Shown here piece after piece: positions 1 through 6,291 of a DNA stretch of 6,669 nucleotides. The position numbers and the translations under genes are program-made. The notes beneath the pieces were generated by a model. The model searched no databases. It had not been told where the DNA came from and was given only the letters and a program-made list of their open reading frames with translations. Within the stretch, counting starts at the first letter, position 1. Each line of letters starts with the position of its first letter. This DNA is from Pseudomonadota bacterium (GTDB taxonomy: Bacteria > Pseudomonadota > Gammaproteobacteria > Xanthomonadales > Xanthomonadaceae), in contig JAEWLO010000453.1 of the NCBI GenBank assembly GCA_023457475.1, positions 1-6,669 of the forward strand, in the 5' to 3' direction.

Positions 1-17
1 CCTTTTTCATGGCGCGT

Positions 18-99
18 CATTGCAGGGCCGCGTGGCGACGCGTTCATCCAGCAGGCACGGTAGCGCCACGGCGGCGCGGCCCTTTCTTTTGCTGCAATG
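18..99 (+). terminator. Nested inverted repeat, candidate terminator of an upstream gene
   Basis: Three sets of inverted arms nest around one centre. CATTGCAG at 18-25 pairs with CTGCAATG at 92-99. GGGCCGCG at 25-32 pairs with CGCGGCCC at 75-82. CGTGGCG at 31-37 pairs with CGCCACG at 64-70. The left arms are continuous from 18 to 37. The right arms are interrupted by GCGG (71-74) and by the T-rich TTTCTTTTG (83-91). The inner GC-rich stem followed by the T-rich run looks like an intrinsic terminator for transcription entering from the left. The outer arms are not expected of a simple terminator, and the 26-nt loop is large, so a degenerate palindromic repeat element is an alternative. Its position, just before the mdcA promoter region, would insulate the operon. 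Confidence 0.4.
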
Positions 100-103
100 C
101 GGG

Positions 104-132
104 TTGATCCTGCTTCGTAATTATGCCGTAAT
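104..132 (+). promoter_or_regulatory. Candidate sigma70 promoter of the mdc operon
   Basis: TTGATC at 104-109 matches the -35 consensus at four of six positions. After a 17-bp spacer, CGTAAT at 127-132 matches the -10 consensus at four of six, including the final TAAT. Transcription would start near 139-140, leaving a leader of only about a dozen bases before the mdcA ATG. The -10 lies inside the 117-135 dyad, which would suit repression by a bound regulator. The call rests on hexamer matching alone. A -10 at the first TAATTA (118-123) is possible, but it lacks a good -35. Confidence 0.4.
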
Positions 133-135
133 TAC
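117..135. promoter_or_regulatory. Perfect 7-7 inverted repeat, candidate operator
   Basis: GTAATTA (117-123), spacer TGCCG (124-128) and TAATTAC (129-135) form a perfect dyad of two 7-bp arms. The AT-rich arms stand out in very GC-rich surroundings. Because TAATTA is itself a palindrome, the site also reads as a direct repeat of CGTAATTA with an 11-bp period, about one helical turn. It overlaps the proposed -10 and ends 15 bp before the mdcA start. Known mdc operons are controlled by a GntR-family repressor (MdcY, Acinetobacter) or a LysR-type activator (MdcR, Klebsiella). A site overlapping the -10 favours a repressor, but no regulator gene is present in the window to confirm this. Confidence 0.5.
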
Positions 136-150
136 ATCAACACCCCCGGG

Positions 151-1803
151 ATGCCTGCAATGAACCCCAGCTGGGACAGCAAAGCGCGCGGCCGTCAGGC
201 GCGCCTGGAACGGGCCGCCCCCTTCGCGCGCGGCCATGAGGTCGCCGCCGGCGATCTGGCCGACCTGCTCCATGCCGTGCTCGAGCCGGGTGACAAGGTC
301 TGCCTGGAAGGCAACAACCAGAAGCAGGCCGACTTCCTGGCCGAGACGCTGGCGGGGCTGGACCCAGCCCGTGTCCATGACCTGCACATGGTGCAGTCGG
401 TGCTGTCCCTGCCCACGCATCTGGATGTCTTCGAGCGCGGCCTTGCCTCGAAGCTGGACTTCTCCTTCTCCGGTCCGCAGTCGGTGCGGCTGGCCAATCT
501 GGTCGCCGAAGGCCGCATCCAGATCGGGGCCATCCATACCTATCTGGAGCTGTTCGGCCGTTACTTCATCGACCTCACGCCCGGCGTGGCCCTGGTCGCC
601 GCGCAGGCCGCCGACCGCCACGGCAACCTCTATACCGGCCCGAACACCGAAGACACGCCGGTGATCGTGGAGGCCACCGCGTTCGGCGGCGGCCTCGTCA
701 TCGCCCAGGTCAACGAAATCGTCGACACCCTCCCCCGCGTCGATATTCCCGCCGACTGGGTCAACTTCGTGGTGCAGGCCCCGCGCCCGAATCACATCGA
801 GCCGCTGTTCACCCGCGACCCGGCGCAGATCTCCGAGATCCAGGTGCTGATGGCGATGATGGCCATCAAGGGCATCTATGCCGAATACGGGGTCAACCGC
901 CTCAACCACGGCATCGGTTTCGACACGGCCGCCATCGAGCTGCTGCTGCCCACCTACGCCGAATCGCTGGGCCTGAAGGGAAAGATCTGCCAGCACTGGG
1001 CGCTCAATCCGCACCCGGCGCTGATTCCGGCGATCGAATCAGGCTTCGTGAAATCCGTGCACTCGTTCGGTTCGGAACTGGGCATGGAGAAGTACATCGC
1101 CGCGCGCGGCGATGTGTTTTTCACCGGTGCCGACGGTTCCATGCGCTCCAACCGGGCGTTTTCGCAGACCGCCGGGCTCTACGCCTGCGACATGTTCATC
1201 GGCTCGACCCTGCAGATCGACCTGCAGGGCAACAGCTCCACCGCCACGCGCGACCGTATCGCCGGCTTCGGCGGCGCACCCAACATGGGCTCGGACGCAC
1301 GCGGCCGCCGTCACGCCAGCGAGGCCTGGCTGAAGGCCGGCCAGCAGGCCGCGCGACCCGGCGAGATGCCACGGGGACGCAAGCTGGTGGTGCAGATGGT
1401 GGAAACCTTCCGCGAACACATGGCTCCCGCCTTCGTTGACCGGCTCGATGCGTGGGACCTGGCCGAGCGCGCGGCCATGCCGCTGCCGCCGGTGATGATC
1501 TACGGCGACGACGTCACCCATGTGCTCACCGAAGAAGGCATCGCCAACCTGCTGTTGTGCCGCACGCCGGAAGAACGCGAACAGGCGATCCGCGGCGTGG
1601 CCGGCTATACCGCCGTCGGCCTGGGCCGCGATCGCGCCGCGGTCGAGAACCTCCGCGACCGTGGCGTGATCCAGCGCCCGGACGACCTCGGCATCAATGT
1701 GCGTGACGCCAGCCGCGACCTGCTCGCCGCACGCTCCGTCAAAGACCTGGTGCGCTGGTCCGGAGGTCTGTACGACCCGCCCAAGCGCTTCCGCAACTGG
1801 TAA
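151..1803 (+). CDS. mdcA: Malonate decarboxylase alpha subunit (acetyl-ACP:malonate ACP transferase)
   Basis: This cytoplasmic subunit transfers the acyl carrier protein from acetate to malonate: acetyl-S-ACP plus malonate gives malonyl-S-ACP plus acetate. The 550-residue length is typical of MdcA, which has a CoA-transferase-like fold. The N-terminal block around residues 48-64, with LEGNNQKQADFLAE, is characteristic. The conserved central part spans about 245-390 and includes YGVNRLNHGIGFDTAAIELLLP, QHWALNPHP, the segment with SVHSFGSELGMEKY, and GFGGAPNMGSDARGRRH at about 372-388. An in-frame TAA at 118-120 bounds the frame, so ATG 151 is the first possible ATG. ATG 160 (residue 4) is an alternative, since the conserved Trp is residue 8. 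Neither start has a clear Shine-Dalgarno sequence. It is the first gene of the operon, with mdcC 10 bases downstream. Confidence 0.97.
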   Translation: MPAMNPSWDSKARGRQARLERAAPFARGHEVAAGDLADLLHAVLEPGDKVCLEGNNQKQADFLAETLAGLDPARVHDLHMVQSVLSLPTHLDVFERGLASKLDFSFSGPQSVRLANLVAEGRIQIGAIHTYLELFGRYFIDLTPGVALVAAQAADRHGNLYTGPNTEDTPVIVEATAFGGGLVIAQVNEIVDTLPRVDIPADWVNFVVQAPRPNHIEPLFTRDPAQISEIQVLMAMMAIKGIYAEYGVNRLNHGIGFDTAAIELLLPTYAESLGLKGKICQHWALNPHPALIPAIESGFVKSVHSFGSELGMEKYIAARGDVFFTGADGSMRSNRAFSQTAGLYACDMFIGSTLQIDLQGNSSTATRDRIAGFGGAPNMGSDARGRRHASEAWLKAGQQAARPGEMPRGRKLVVQMVETFREHMAPAFVDRLDAWDLAERAAMPLPPVMIYGDDVTHVLTEEGIANLLLCRTPEEREQAIRGVAGYTAVGLGRDRAAVENLRDRGVIQRPDDLGINVRDASRDLLAARSVKDLVRWSGGLYDPPKRFRNW

Positions 1804-1813
1804 GGGACCTCGC

Positions 1814-2134
1814 ATGGAAACCCTCGACTATCGCTTCAACGGCACCCAGGCCGTCACCTTCCCGCCCGAGGCGCTGCTGGTCGGCGTGCTGGCCTCGGGT
1901 AATCTGGAAATCCTGCTGGAACCGGCCACGCTGGACGGTGCGATGGAGATCCGCATCATCACCGCCGCCACCGGCTTCGGTACGATCTGGCAGGCCGTGA
2001 TCGGCGACTTCGCGCAGCGTCATCCGCTGCGCGACGTGCGCGTCTCGATCAACGACGCCGGGGCCACCCCGGCGGTGGTCAGCCTGCGCCTGGACCAGGC
2101 CGCTGAAGCGCTGCGCGCAGGCGGTGCCGCATGA
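1814..2134 (+). CDS. mdcC: Malonate decarboxylase delta subunit (acyl carrier protein)
   Basis: This small carrier of 106 residues holds the acetyl or malonyl group as a thioester on a 2'-(5''-phosphoribosyl)-3'-dephospho-CoA prosthetic group during the decarboxylation cycle. The segment LLVGVLASGNLEILLEP at about 21-37 matches the attachment region of MdcC and CitD-type carriers. Ser28 in ASGNLE is the likely modified residue, corresponding to the serine near position 25 in Klebsiella MdcC. The ATG at 1814 is preceded by AAGGGA at 1802-1807, which overlaps the mdcA stop codon and gives a plausible binding site. The 3' end overlaps mdcD by ATGA. The short length fits the family, and the canonical context of mdcA upstream and mdcDE downstream leaves little doubt. 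Confidence 0.95.
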   Translation: METLDYRFNGTQAVTFPPEALLVGVLASGNLEILLEPATLDGAMEIRIITAATGFGTIWQAVIGDFAQRHPLRDVRVSINDAGATPAVVSLRLDQAAEALRAGGAA

Positions 2135-3039
2135 ACCTGCCCCAGCGTCACAGCTACTACGAAGCCGATGCACGCGAACGCCTGGCCGGACTTCTGGATG
2201 TCGGCACGTTCCACGAGTTTGTCGGTCCCGCCCGTCGGGCCACCAGTCCGCATCTCGCGCAGCTCGGGCAGCCGGCGGCGTTCGACGACGGCATCGTGGT
2301 GGGCGAAGGCCAGCTGCAGCGCAAGCGCGTGCTGGTCGCCGCGCAGCAGGGAGCCTTCATGGGCGGCGGCGTCGGCGAAGTGCACGGTGCCAAACTGGCC
2401 GGCCTGCTGCAGCGCGCCGCAGAGACGTGTCCCGACGGGGTGCTGCTGCTGCTCGACACCGGTGGCGTACGCCTGCATGAAGCCAATGCCGGACTCATCG
2501 CCATTTCCGAGATCATGCGCGCCACGCTCGACGCACGTGCGGCCGGCGTGCCGGTGATCGCCCTGATCGGCAGCGGCAACGGAGCCTTCGGCGGCATGGG
2601 CATCGTCGCCCGCTGCTGCACCACGGTGATCATGTCCGAGGAAGGCCGCCTGTCGCTGTCCGGTCCGGACGTCATTGAAACGGTGCGCGGCGTGGAGGAG
2701 TTCGACGCCCGCGACCGCGCACTGGTCTGGCGGGTCACCGGTGGCAAGCACCGGTACCTGATCGACCAGGCCCAGGTGCTGGTGCCCGATGCGATCAGCG
2801 CGTTCGCGCAGGCCGCGTTCGACGCACTGCAACCAGACAGCGCCAGCACCGACACCGATGCCGCGCTGGCCGCGCTGCAGTCCCGCCACGCCCACCTTCA
2901 GTCCCGTGTGCAGGCCTGGAGTGACTGCCGCGACGGACTGGAGATCTGGACGCGCCAGGGCATCACCGAGCCGGAGCGCCTGCCGCTGCTGGACACCGAT
3001 GCCTTCCTCGCTGTTACCGCGCAACGGAGCCTGCCATGA
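2131..3039 (+). CDS. mdcD: Malonate decarboxylase beta subunit (malonyl-ACP decarboxylase)
   Basis: MdcD is one half of the MdcDE decarboxylase, which converts malonyl-S-ACP to acetyl-S-ACP and CO2 without biotin. The 302 residues show a carboxyltransferase (crotonase-like) fold related to AccD and decarboxylase subunits. FMGGGVGEVHGAKL lies at 76-89, LLLLDTGGVRLHEAN at 105-119, and the glycine-rich GSGNGAFGGMG at 147-157, a likely oxyanion-hole turn. LSLSGPDVIETVRGVEEFDARD follows at about 174-195. The ATG sits in an ATGA overlap with the mdcC stop codon, with a weak AGGCGG at 2119-2124. The end overlaps mdcE by ATGA, so the two decarboxylase subunits are translationally coupled, as expected for a heterodimer. 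It is slightly longer than some family members, with the difference near the variable region around 235-270. Confidence 0.96.
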   Translation: MNLPQRHSYYEADARERLAGLLDVGTFHEFVGPARRATSPHLAQLGQPAAFDDGIVVGEGQLQRKRVLVAAQQGAFMGGGVGEVHGAKLAGLLQRAAETCPDGVLLLLDTGGVRLHEANAGLIAISEIMRATLDARAAGVPVIALIGSGNGAFGGMGIVARCCTTVIMSEEGRLSLSGPDVIETVRGVEEFDARDRALVWRVTGGKHRYLIDQAQVLVPDAISAFAQAAFDALQPDSASTDTDAALAALQSRHAHLQSRVQAWSDCRDGLEIWTRQGITEPERLPLLDTDAFLAVTAQRSLP

Positions 3040-3746
3040 CCCCGGCCCTGGACGATCTGCTGGCCGCGCTGTTCCCGCAGGGGCACGACGTAGCGGTGAA
3101 CGATGCGGTGCTGACCGGCACGGCACGCACCGATGACGGCGTGGTGACCGTGATCGGCACCACCGACAACATCGAGGTCGGCGTGGACCATGCCCTCGCA
3201 CTGGCCGATGCGGTGCTGGCCAGTACCGCCGAGCATCCGCAGCGGGCCATCGTGATGCTGGTGGACACCGCCGGCCAGCGCCTTGCTCGTCGCGATGAAC
3301 TGCTGGGCATCAATGGTTACTTCGCGCACCTGGCACAGACCCTGGACCTCGCGCGCCGGCGTGGCGCACGTCTGGTCACGCTGGTGTATGGCGAATCCGT
3401 GAGCGGCGGTTTCCTTTCCTTCGGCCTGATGGGCGACCACATCCATGCCCTGCCCTCCGCGCGGGTGCGGGTGATGGACCTGCGCGCCATGGCGCGGGTG
3501 ACCAAGCAACCGCTGGAGACACTGCAGGCGCTCAGCCAGACCTCGCCGGTGTTCGCACCGGGAGTGGACAACTATGTCGCCATGGGCGCGGTAGCATCGC
3601 TCTGGGAGGGCGACCTGTCCGCCGCCCTGCTGCAGTCGCTGCGCACCCCTGCCGGCGGCGATCAACGCGCTGCGCGGGGTGCCGAACGTGGCGGCCGCCT
3701 GCTGGCCGCCCCCCTGCGCGCGGCTGTGGCGCGCGGCGATGCCTGA
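3036..3746 (+). CDS. mdcE: Malonate decarboxylase gamma subunit (codecarboxylase)
   Basis: MdcE is the partner of MdcD in the malonyl-S-ACP decarboxylase and has a carboxyltransferase fold of the AccA-like half. In its 236 residues, DTAGQRLARRDELLGI lies at 77-92 and YGESVSGGFLSFGLMGDHIHALP at about 118-140, the expected conserved core. It is followed by the VMDLRAMARVT segment and a QTSPVFAPG motif. The protein looks somewhat shorter than enterobacterial MdcE, which I recall as about 266 residues. The Ala/Arg-rich tail nevertheless keeps a DQRAARGAERGGR-like block that resembles family C-termini, so I see no frameshift. CGGAG at 3025-3029 is a fair ribosome binding site, 6 bases before the ATG. 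The start overlaps mdcD (ATGA) and the end overlaps mdcG (ATGCCTGA). Confidence 0.95.
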   Translation: MTPALDDLLAALFPQGHDVAVNDAVLTGTARTDDGVVTVIGTTDNIEVGVDHALALADAVLASTAEHPQRAIVMLVDTAGQRLARRDELLGINGYFAHLAQTLDLARRRGARLVTLVYGESVSGGFLSFGLMGDHIHALPSARVRVMDLRAMARVTKQPLETLQALSQTSPVFAPGVDNYVAMGAVASLWEGDLSAALLQSLRTPAGGDQRAARGAERGGRLLAAPLRAAVARGDA

Positions 3747-4392
3747 CCGGCCCGCCCGCCACACGCTGGTCTGGTTGTCTGCCCACGCCGACTGGCGGGC
3801 AGACATCGCCGCGCATGACAGCCGCCTGGCGACCTGGTTCGCGCAGGGCTGGCCGGCCGTCGTGGCGCGCCGCGCGGCCGATGACCCGGACCCGCGCGTG
3901 CGTCTCGGCGTGCCGTTGCCACCGGCAGAAGCTAAACAGCGGCTGGGCCTTCGCGTGCCGCTTGCGCATATCGAACGCCAACTGCCGCCGCCGACGCTGC
4001 ACGGCCTGCTGGAACGCCCCCTGCGCGGTGCCGCCAGCAGCTGGCACCTGCCCCTGCAGGCGCTGGCCGCGATCGGACCGGCACGGGTATTCGGGGCATT
4101 CGCCTGGCAGACACTGACCGGCCTGGACTATGTACACGACCGTTCTGACGTCGACCTGCTGTGGCAGGTGGACCGTGCCGCCACCGCCGATGCGCTGATC
4201 GCACGCCTGCAGGCCTGGGAGGGCACCTTTGCACGGCGCGTGGACGGCGAGTTGTGCCTGCCCGATGGCGGTGCGGTGAACTGGCGGGAATATGCCGGCA
4301 GTGCGCGGCAGGTGCTGGTGAAGCGGGTGGACGGGGCCGCGCTGGAATCGCGCGATGCGCTGTTTGAACGCGTGTTGGCGGTGGCGTCGTGA
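3739..4392 (+). CDS. mdcG: Phosphoribosyl-dephospho-CoA transferase (holo-ACP synthase of malonate decarboxylase)
   Basis: MdcG transfers the phosphoribosyl-dephospho-CoA group from the triphosphoribosyl precursor made by MdcB onto the serine of MdcC, releasing pyrophosphate. The 217 residues fit the family. VFGAFAWQTLTGLDYVHDRSDVDLLW spans about 117-142 and contains Asp137-Val-Asp139, the acidic pair of this nucleotidyltransferase-like family. DGELCLPDGGAVNWREY at about 169-185 and a VLVKR segment at 192-196 are also family-like. The ATG at 3739 was chosen because it gives an 8-base overlap with mdcE and a family-like N-terminus. An in-frame ATG at 3679 would run 68 bases into mdcE and add an unconvincing extension. 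No clear ribosome binding site is visible, so translation is probably coupled to mdcE. Confidence 0.92.
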   Translation: MPDRPARHTLVWLSAHADWRADIAAHDSRLATWFAQGWPAVVARRAADDPDPRVRLGVPLPPAEAKQRLGLRVPLAHIERQLPPPTLHGLLERPLRGAASSWHLPLQALAAIGPARVFGAFAWQTLTGLDYVHDRSDVDLLWQVDRAATADALIARLQAWEGTFARRVDGELCLPDGGAVNWREYAGSARQVLVKRVDGAALESRDALFERVLAVAS

Positions 4393-5243
4393 GCGCGGTG
4401 GCACTGGCGGTGGTGCCCGGGTTGCCACGCAGAGCGCGGCGCTACGGCGGGTTGGCGGTGGCCTGCCTGCATGGCGAACTGGCACTGGCCCCCAAGCCGG
4501 GTCTGGTGACACCGTTCGATTCCGGCAGCCATGACGACATGGATGCCGGTACGTTCCTGCGCAGCCTGTTCGCGTTGCGTCACTACTTCCGCGCCGTGGC
4601 ACAGGCCGGTGCCGAGGCCGCGCCCTTCGCGGTACTCCGCGCACACGGCGTCGCCGCCGAAACCGCGATGCGGGCGGCCACCGGCGGCATCAACACCCAT
4701 CGCGGGGCGATCTTCAGCCTGGGGTTGCTGGTGGCTGCCGCAGCGGCCCGTCAGCGCGAACTGGGCCGGCCCGCGCCTGCAGAGGCGGTGTGCCTGGCAG
4801 TGCAGCGATGGGCAGCCGATCTGACCTTCGGGCCGCTCGATCCGGAGAGCCCCGGACAGCGCGCCTGCCGCGAGCACGGCGTGTCGGGGGTGCGCGAACT
4901 CGCCGCGGCCGGCTATCCGGTGCTGCGCACGCACGCGCTGCCGGCGATGCGCGCAGCGCTGGCCGCTGGACTGTCGCGCGACGCGGCGCGCTGCCACACC
5001 CTGATGGTGCTGGTGGCCGAACTGGACGATCTGAACCTGCTGCATCGCGGCGGGGCGGAGGGCCTGCACTGGGCCCGTGCACAGGCCGCCACCTTCATTG
5101 CCGATGGCGGTGCCCATGGTCCCGGCTGGCAGATACGCCTGCAGGCCGTGGCGGATGCCTTCGTCGCGCGCCGGCTCAGCCCCGGGGGCAGCGCGGACCT
5201 GCTGGCCTGCTGCGACTTCCTGTTGCGTCAGGAGGCTCTGTGA
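4389..5243 (+). CDS. mdcB: Triphosphoribosyl-dephospho-CoA synthase
   Basis: MdcB condenses ATP with 3'-dephospho-CoA to form 2'-(5''-triphosphoribosyl)-3'-dephospho-CoA, the precursor of the MdcC prosthetic group. It is a CitG-family protein of 284 residues. All the hallmark blocks are present: APKPGLVTPFDSGSHDDMD at 34-52, TGGINTHRGAIFSLG at 98-112, AELDDLNLLHRGG near 215, and RRLSPGGSADLLA at 261-273. Translation starts at GTG 4389, which overlaps the mdcG stop as GTGA. There is no good Shine-Dalgarno sequence, so coupling is likely. The gene lies between mdcG and mdcH rather than directly after mdcA as in Klebsiella and Pseudomonas. It sits beside its functional partner mdcG. Confidence 0.95.
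   Translation: MSAVALAVVPGLPRRARRYGGLAVACLHGELALAPKPGLVTPFDSGSHDDMDAGTFLRSLFALRHYFRAVAQAGAEAAPFAVLRAHGVAAETAMRAATGGINTHRGAIFSLGLLVAAAAARQRELGRPAPAEAVCLAVQRWAADLTFGPLDPESPGQRACREHGVSGVRELAAAGYPVLRTHALPAMRAALAAGLSRDAARCHTLMVLVAELDDLNLLHRGGAEGLHWARAQAATFIADGGAHGPGWQIRLQAVADAFVARRLSPGGSADLLACCDFLLRQEAL
5231..5235 (+). promoter_or_regulatory. Ribosome binding site of mdcH
   Basis: GGAGG lies inside the last codons of mdcB, 4 bases before GTG 5240. It is the strongest Shine-Dalgarno sequence within the mdc gene cluster. It decides the mdcH start, because the same frame stays open far upstream (to at least 4790) as a shadow of mdcB. Confidence 0.75.
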
Positions 5244-6157
5244 GCCTGGCGCTGCTGTGTCCCGGGCAAGGCGCGCAGCATCCGGCAATGTTCGATCGGC
5301 TGCGCGGCATCGAGGCCGCCCGCGACGTGCTCGATGCCTGCAGCAGGGTGCTGGGCCACGATGCCTTCGCCGCCGCGAGCGCCGACGATCGCTTCGACAA
5401 TGCCCAGGCACAGCCATTGCTGTGCGCGGCCAGCCTCGGCCATTGGCAGGGCCTGCAACACGCCCTGCCCGCGCCCACCGTGGTCGCCGGTTACAGCATC
5501 GGCGAACTGGCGGCGCATGCGGTCGCCGGCAGCGTCAGCCCAGAGGTCTGCCTGGGCCTGGCCGCACGTCGCGCCCATCTGATGGACGAGGCCAGCCCCA
5601 CCGATGCCGGCATGCAGGCCGTACTGGGCCTGCATCGGTCGGATCTGGAGGCGCTGTGTCGGGCACACGGTGCGTATATCGCCATCGCCAATGGCGTGGA
5701 CCACTTCATTGTCGGTGGCTCCCTGACCGCGTTGCAGGCCGTCGCCGCCGCGGCCACGCAGCAGCAGGGCGACGTGCGTCCGCTGCCGGTACACGTGCCC
5801 GCGCATACGCCCTTGCTGGCGCGCGCGGCCGACGACTTCGCGGACGTGCTCGCACAGGCTCCGCTGGCTGCGCCGCAGCGGCTCGTGCTGGCCGGGATCG
5901 ATGCGCGGCAGGTACGCGATCGCGCCACGGTGGAACGCACGTTGTCCGCGCAACTGGCGCAGCCCATCGAATGGGCGCAGGTGATGCGCCAGGCGTTCGA
6001 GCGTGGCGCGCGCGTGTTCCTGCAGCTGGGTCCTGGCACGGCACTGGCGCGCATGGTGGCAGCGGACTACCCCTGCTGCGAGGTTCGCGCAGTCGAAGAA
6101 TTCCAGCACCTGGAAGGTGCGGCGGCCTGGGTGCACCGCGCCCTGGAGCGCCTGTAA
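5240..6157 (+). CDS. mdcH: Malonyl-CoA:ACP malonyltransferase of malonate decarboxylase (epsilon subunit)
   Basis: MdcH loads malonyl from malonyl-CoA onto the thiol of MdcC, priming the decarboxylase for its first turnover. The 305 residues form a FabD-like acyltransferase. LLCPGQGAQHPAMF at 5-18 carries the GQGAQ motif. AGYSIGELAAHAVAG at 83-97 holds the nucleophile Ser86, with Tyr85 in place of the FabD His in GHSxGE. Arg110 or Arg111 in ARRAHLM probably binds the malonyl carboxylate. AIANGVDHFIVGG at 148-160 follows, and His189 in VPAHTPLL is the likely catalytic base. LQLGPGTALARMV lies near the end. Translation starts at GTG 5240, overlapping the mdcB stop (GTGA) with GGAGG upstream. 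The stop codon abuts a REP-like array. Confidence 0.95.
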   Translation: MSLALLCPGQGAQHPAMFDRLRGIEAARDVLDACSRVLGHDAFAAASADDRFDNAQAQPLLCAASLGHWQGLQHALPAPTVVAGYSIGELAAHAVAGSVSPEVCLGLAARRAHLMDEASPTDAGMQAVLGLHRSDLEALCRAHGAYIAIANGVDHFIVGGSLTALQAVAAAATQQQGDVRPLPVHVPAHTPLLARAADDFADVLAQAPLAAPQRLVLAGIDARQVRDRATVERTLSAQLAQPIEWAQVMRQAFERGARVFLQLGPGTALARMVAADYPCCEVRAVEEFQHLEGAAAWVHRALERL

Positions 6158-6234
6158 CGCCGGGCTTGCCCGGCAACCCGTGTAGTGCCGGGCTTGCCCG
6201 GCAACCCGTGTAGTAGCGCCGGGCTTGCCCGGCA
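6154..6234 (+). repeat. Three tandem GTAG-headed REP-like palindromes (SMAG-type)
   Basis: Three 22-base units share the stem-loop GCCGGGCTTGCCCGGC followed by A: 6154-6175, 6182-6203 and 6213-6234. Each begins with a tetranucleotide, GTAA in the first unit and GTAG in the others, then C, T or C before the stem. The linkers are ACCCGT (6176-6181) and ACCCGT plus GTA (6204-6212), so the period is 28 and then 31 bases. All three units point the same way. The first overlaps the last codon and the TAA stop of mdcH. The form matches GTAG-headed REP elements known from Stenotrophomonas maltophilia. Such hairpins can protect or end the upstream mRNA and so may separate mdcH from the transporter gene. 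The last copy is followed by AATCTTT, only a weak terminator tail. Confidence 0.85.
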
Positions 6235-6247
6235 ATCTTTACCCCGA

Positions 6248-6266
6248 GGATGGCGGGCCCCCATCC
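6248..6266. other. Small inverted repeat before the transporter gene
   Basis: GGATGG (6248-6253) and CCATCC (6261-6266) form a 6-bp stem around the 7-base loop CGGGCCC. No T run follows on either strand, so it is not a convincing terminator. It lies 34 bases before the matC-like start and could be a regulatory site or chance in GC-rich DNA. The rest of 6235-6290 shows no convincing promoter. Confidence 0.25.
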
Positions 6267-6291
6267 ATGCCGTAGGTGAATCAGGTGTCTG

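Noticed and set aside
60..77. Fourth GTAG-headed repeat (GTAG at 60-63 with a GCGCC/GGCGC stem)
   Set aside because: Only the tetranucleotide and a 5-bp stem agree. The sequence does not match the 6154-6234 units and is better explained as part of the 18-99 dyad.
121..1014. Long minus-strand open frame opposite mdcA (297 codons)
   Set aside because: It lies wholly opposite strongly conserved mdcA coding sequence, has no recognisable domain, and is rich in Gly, Asp, His and Arg, as expected for an antisense shadow in GC-rich DNA.
3640..3746. Suspected frameshift at the 3' end of mdcE (Ala/Arg-rich tail)
   Set aside because: The tail keeps a DQRAARGAERGGR-like block similar to family C-termini, and the stop codon overlaps the mdcG start neatly, so the frame appears intact.
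4790..5239. 150-codon upstream extension of the mdcH frame
   Set aside because: It lies within mdcB in another frame, is Arg/Gly/Ala-rich, and does not look like protein. The GQGAQ domain starts directly after GTG 5240, which has a GGAGG site.
4128..5417. 429-codon minus-strand open frame across mdcG, mdcB and mdcH
   Set aside because: It spans three gene junctions of well-supported plus-strand genes and has no recognisable motifs. Open antisense frames of this length are common at this GC content.
6217..6240. Strong intrinsic terminator at the last palindrome
   Set aside because: The stem is good, but the following AATCTTT has only three consecutive Ts, and two more copies of the same palindrome show that it is a repeat family. 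A partial terminating effect remains possible.
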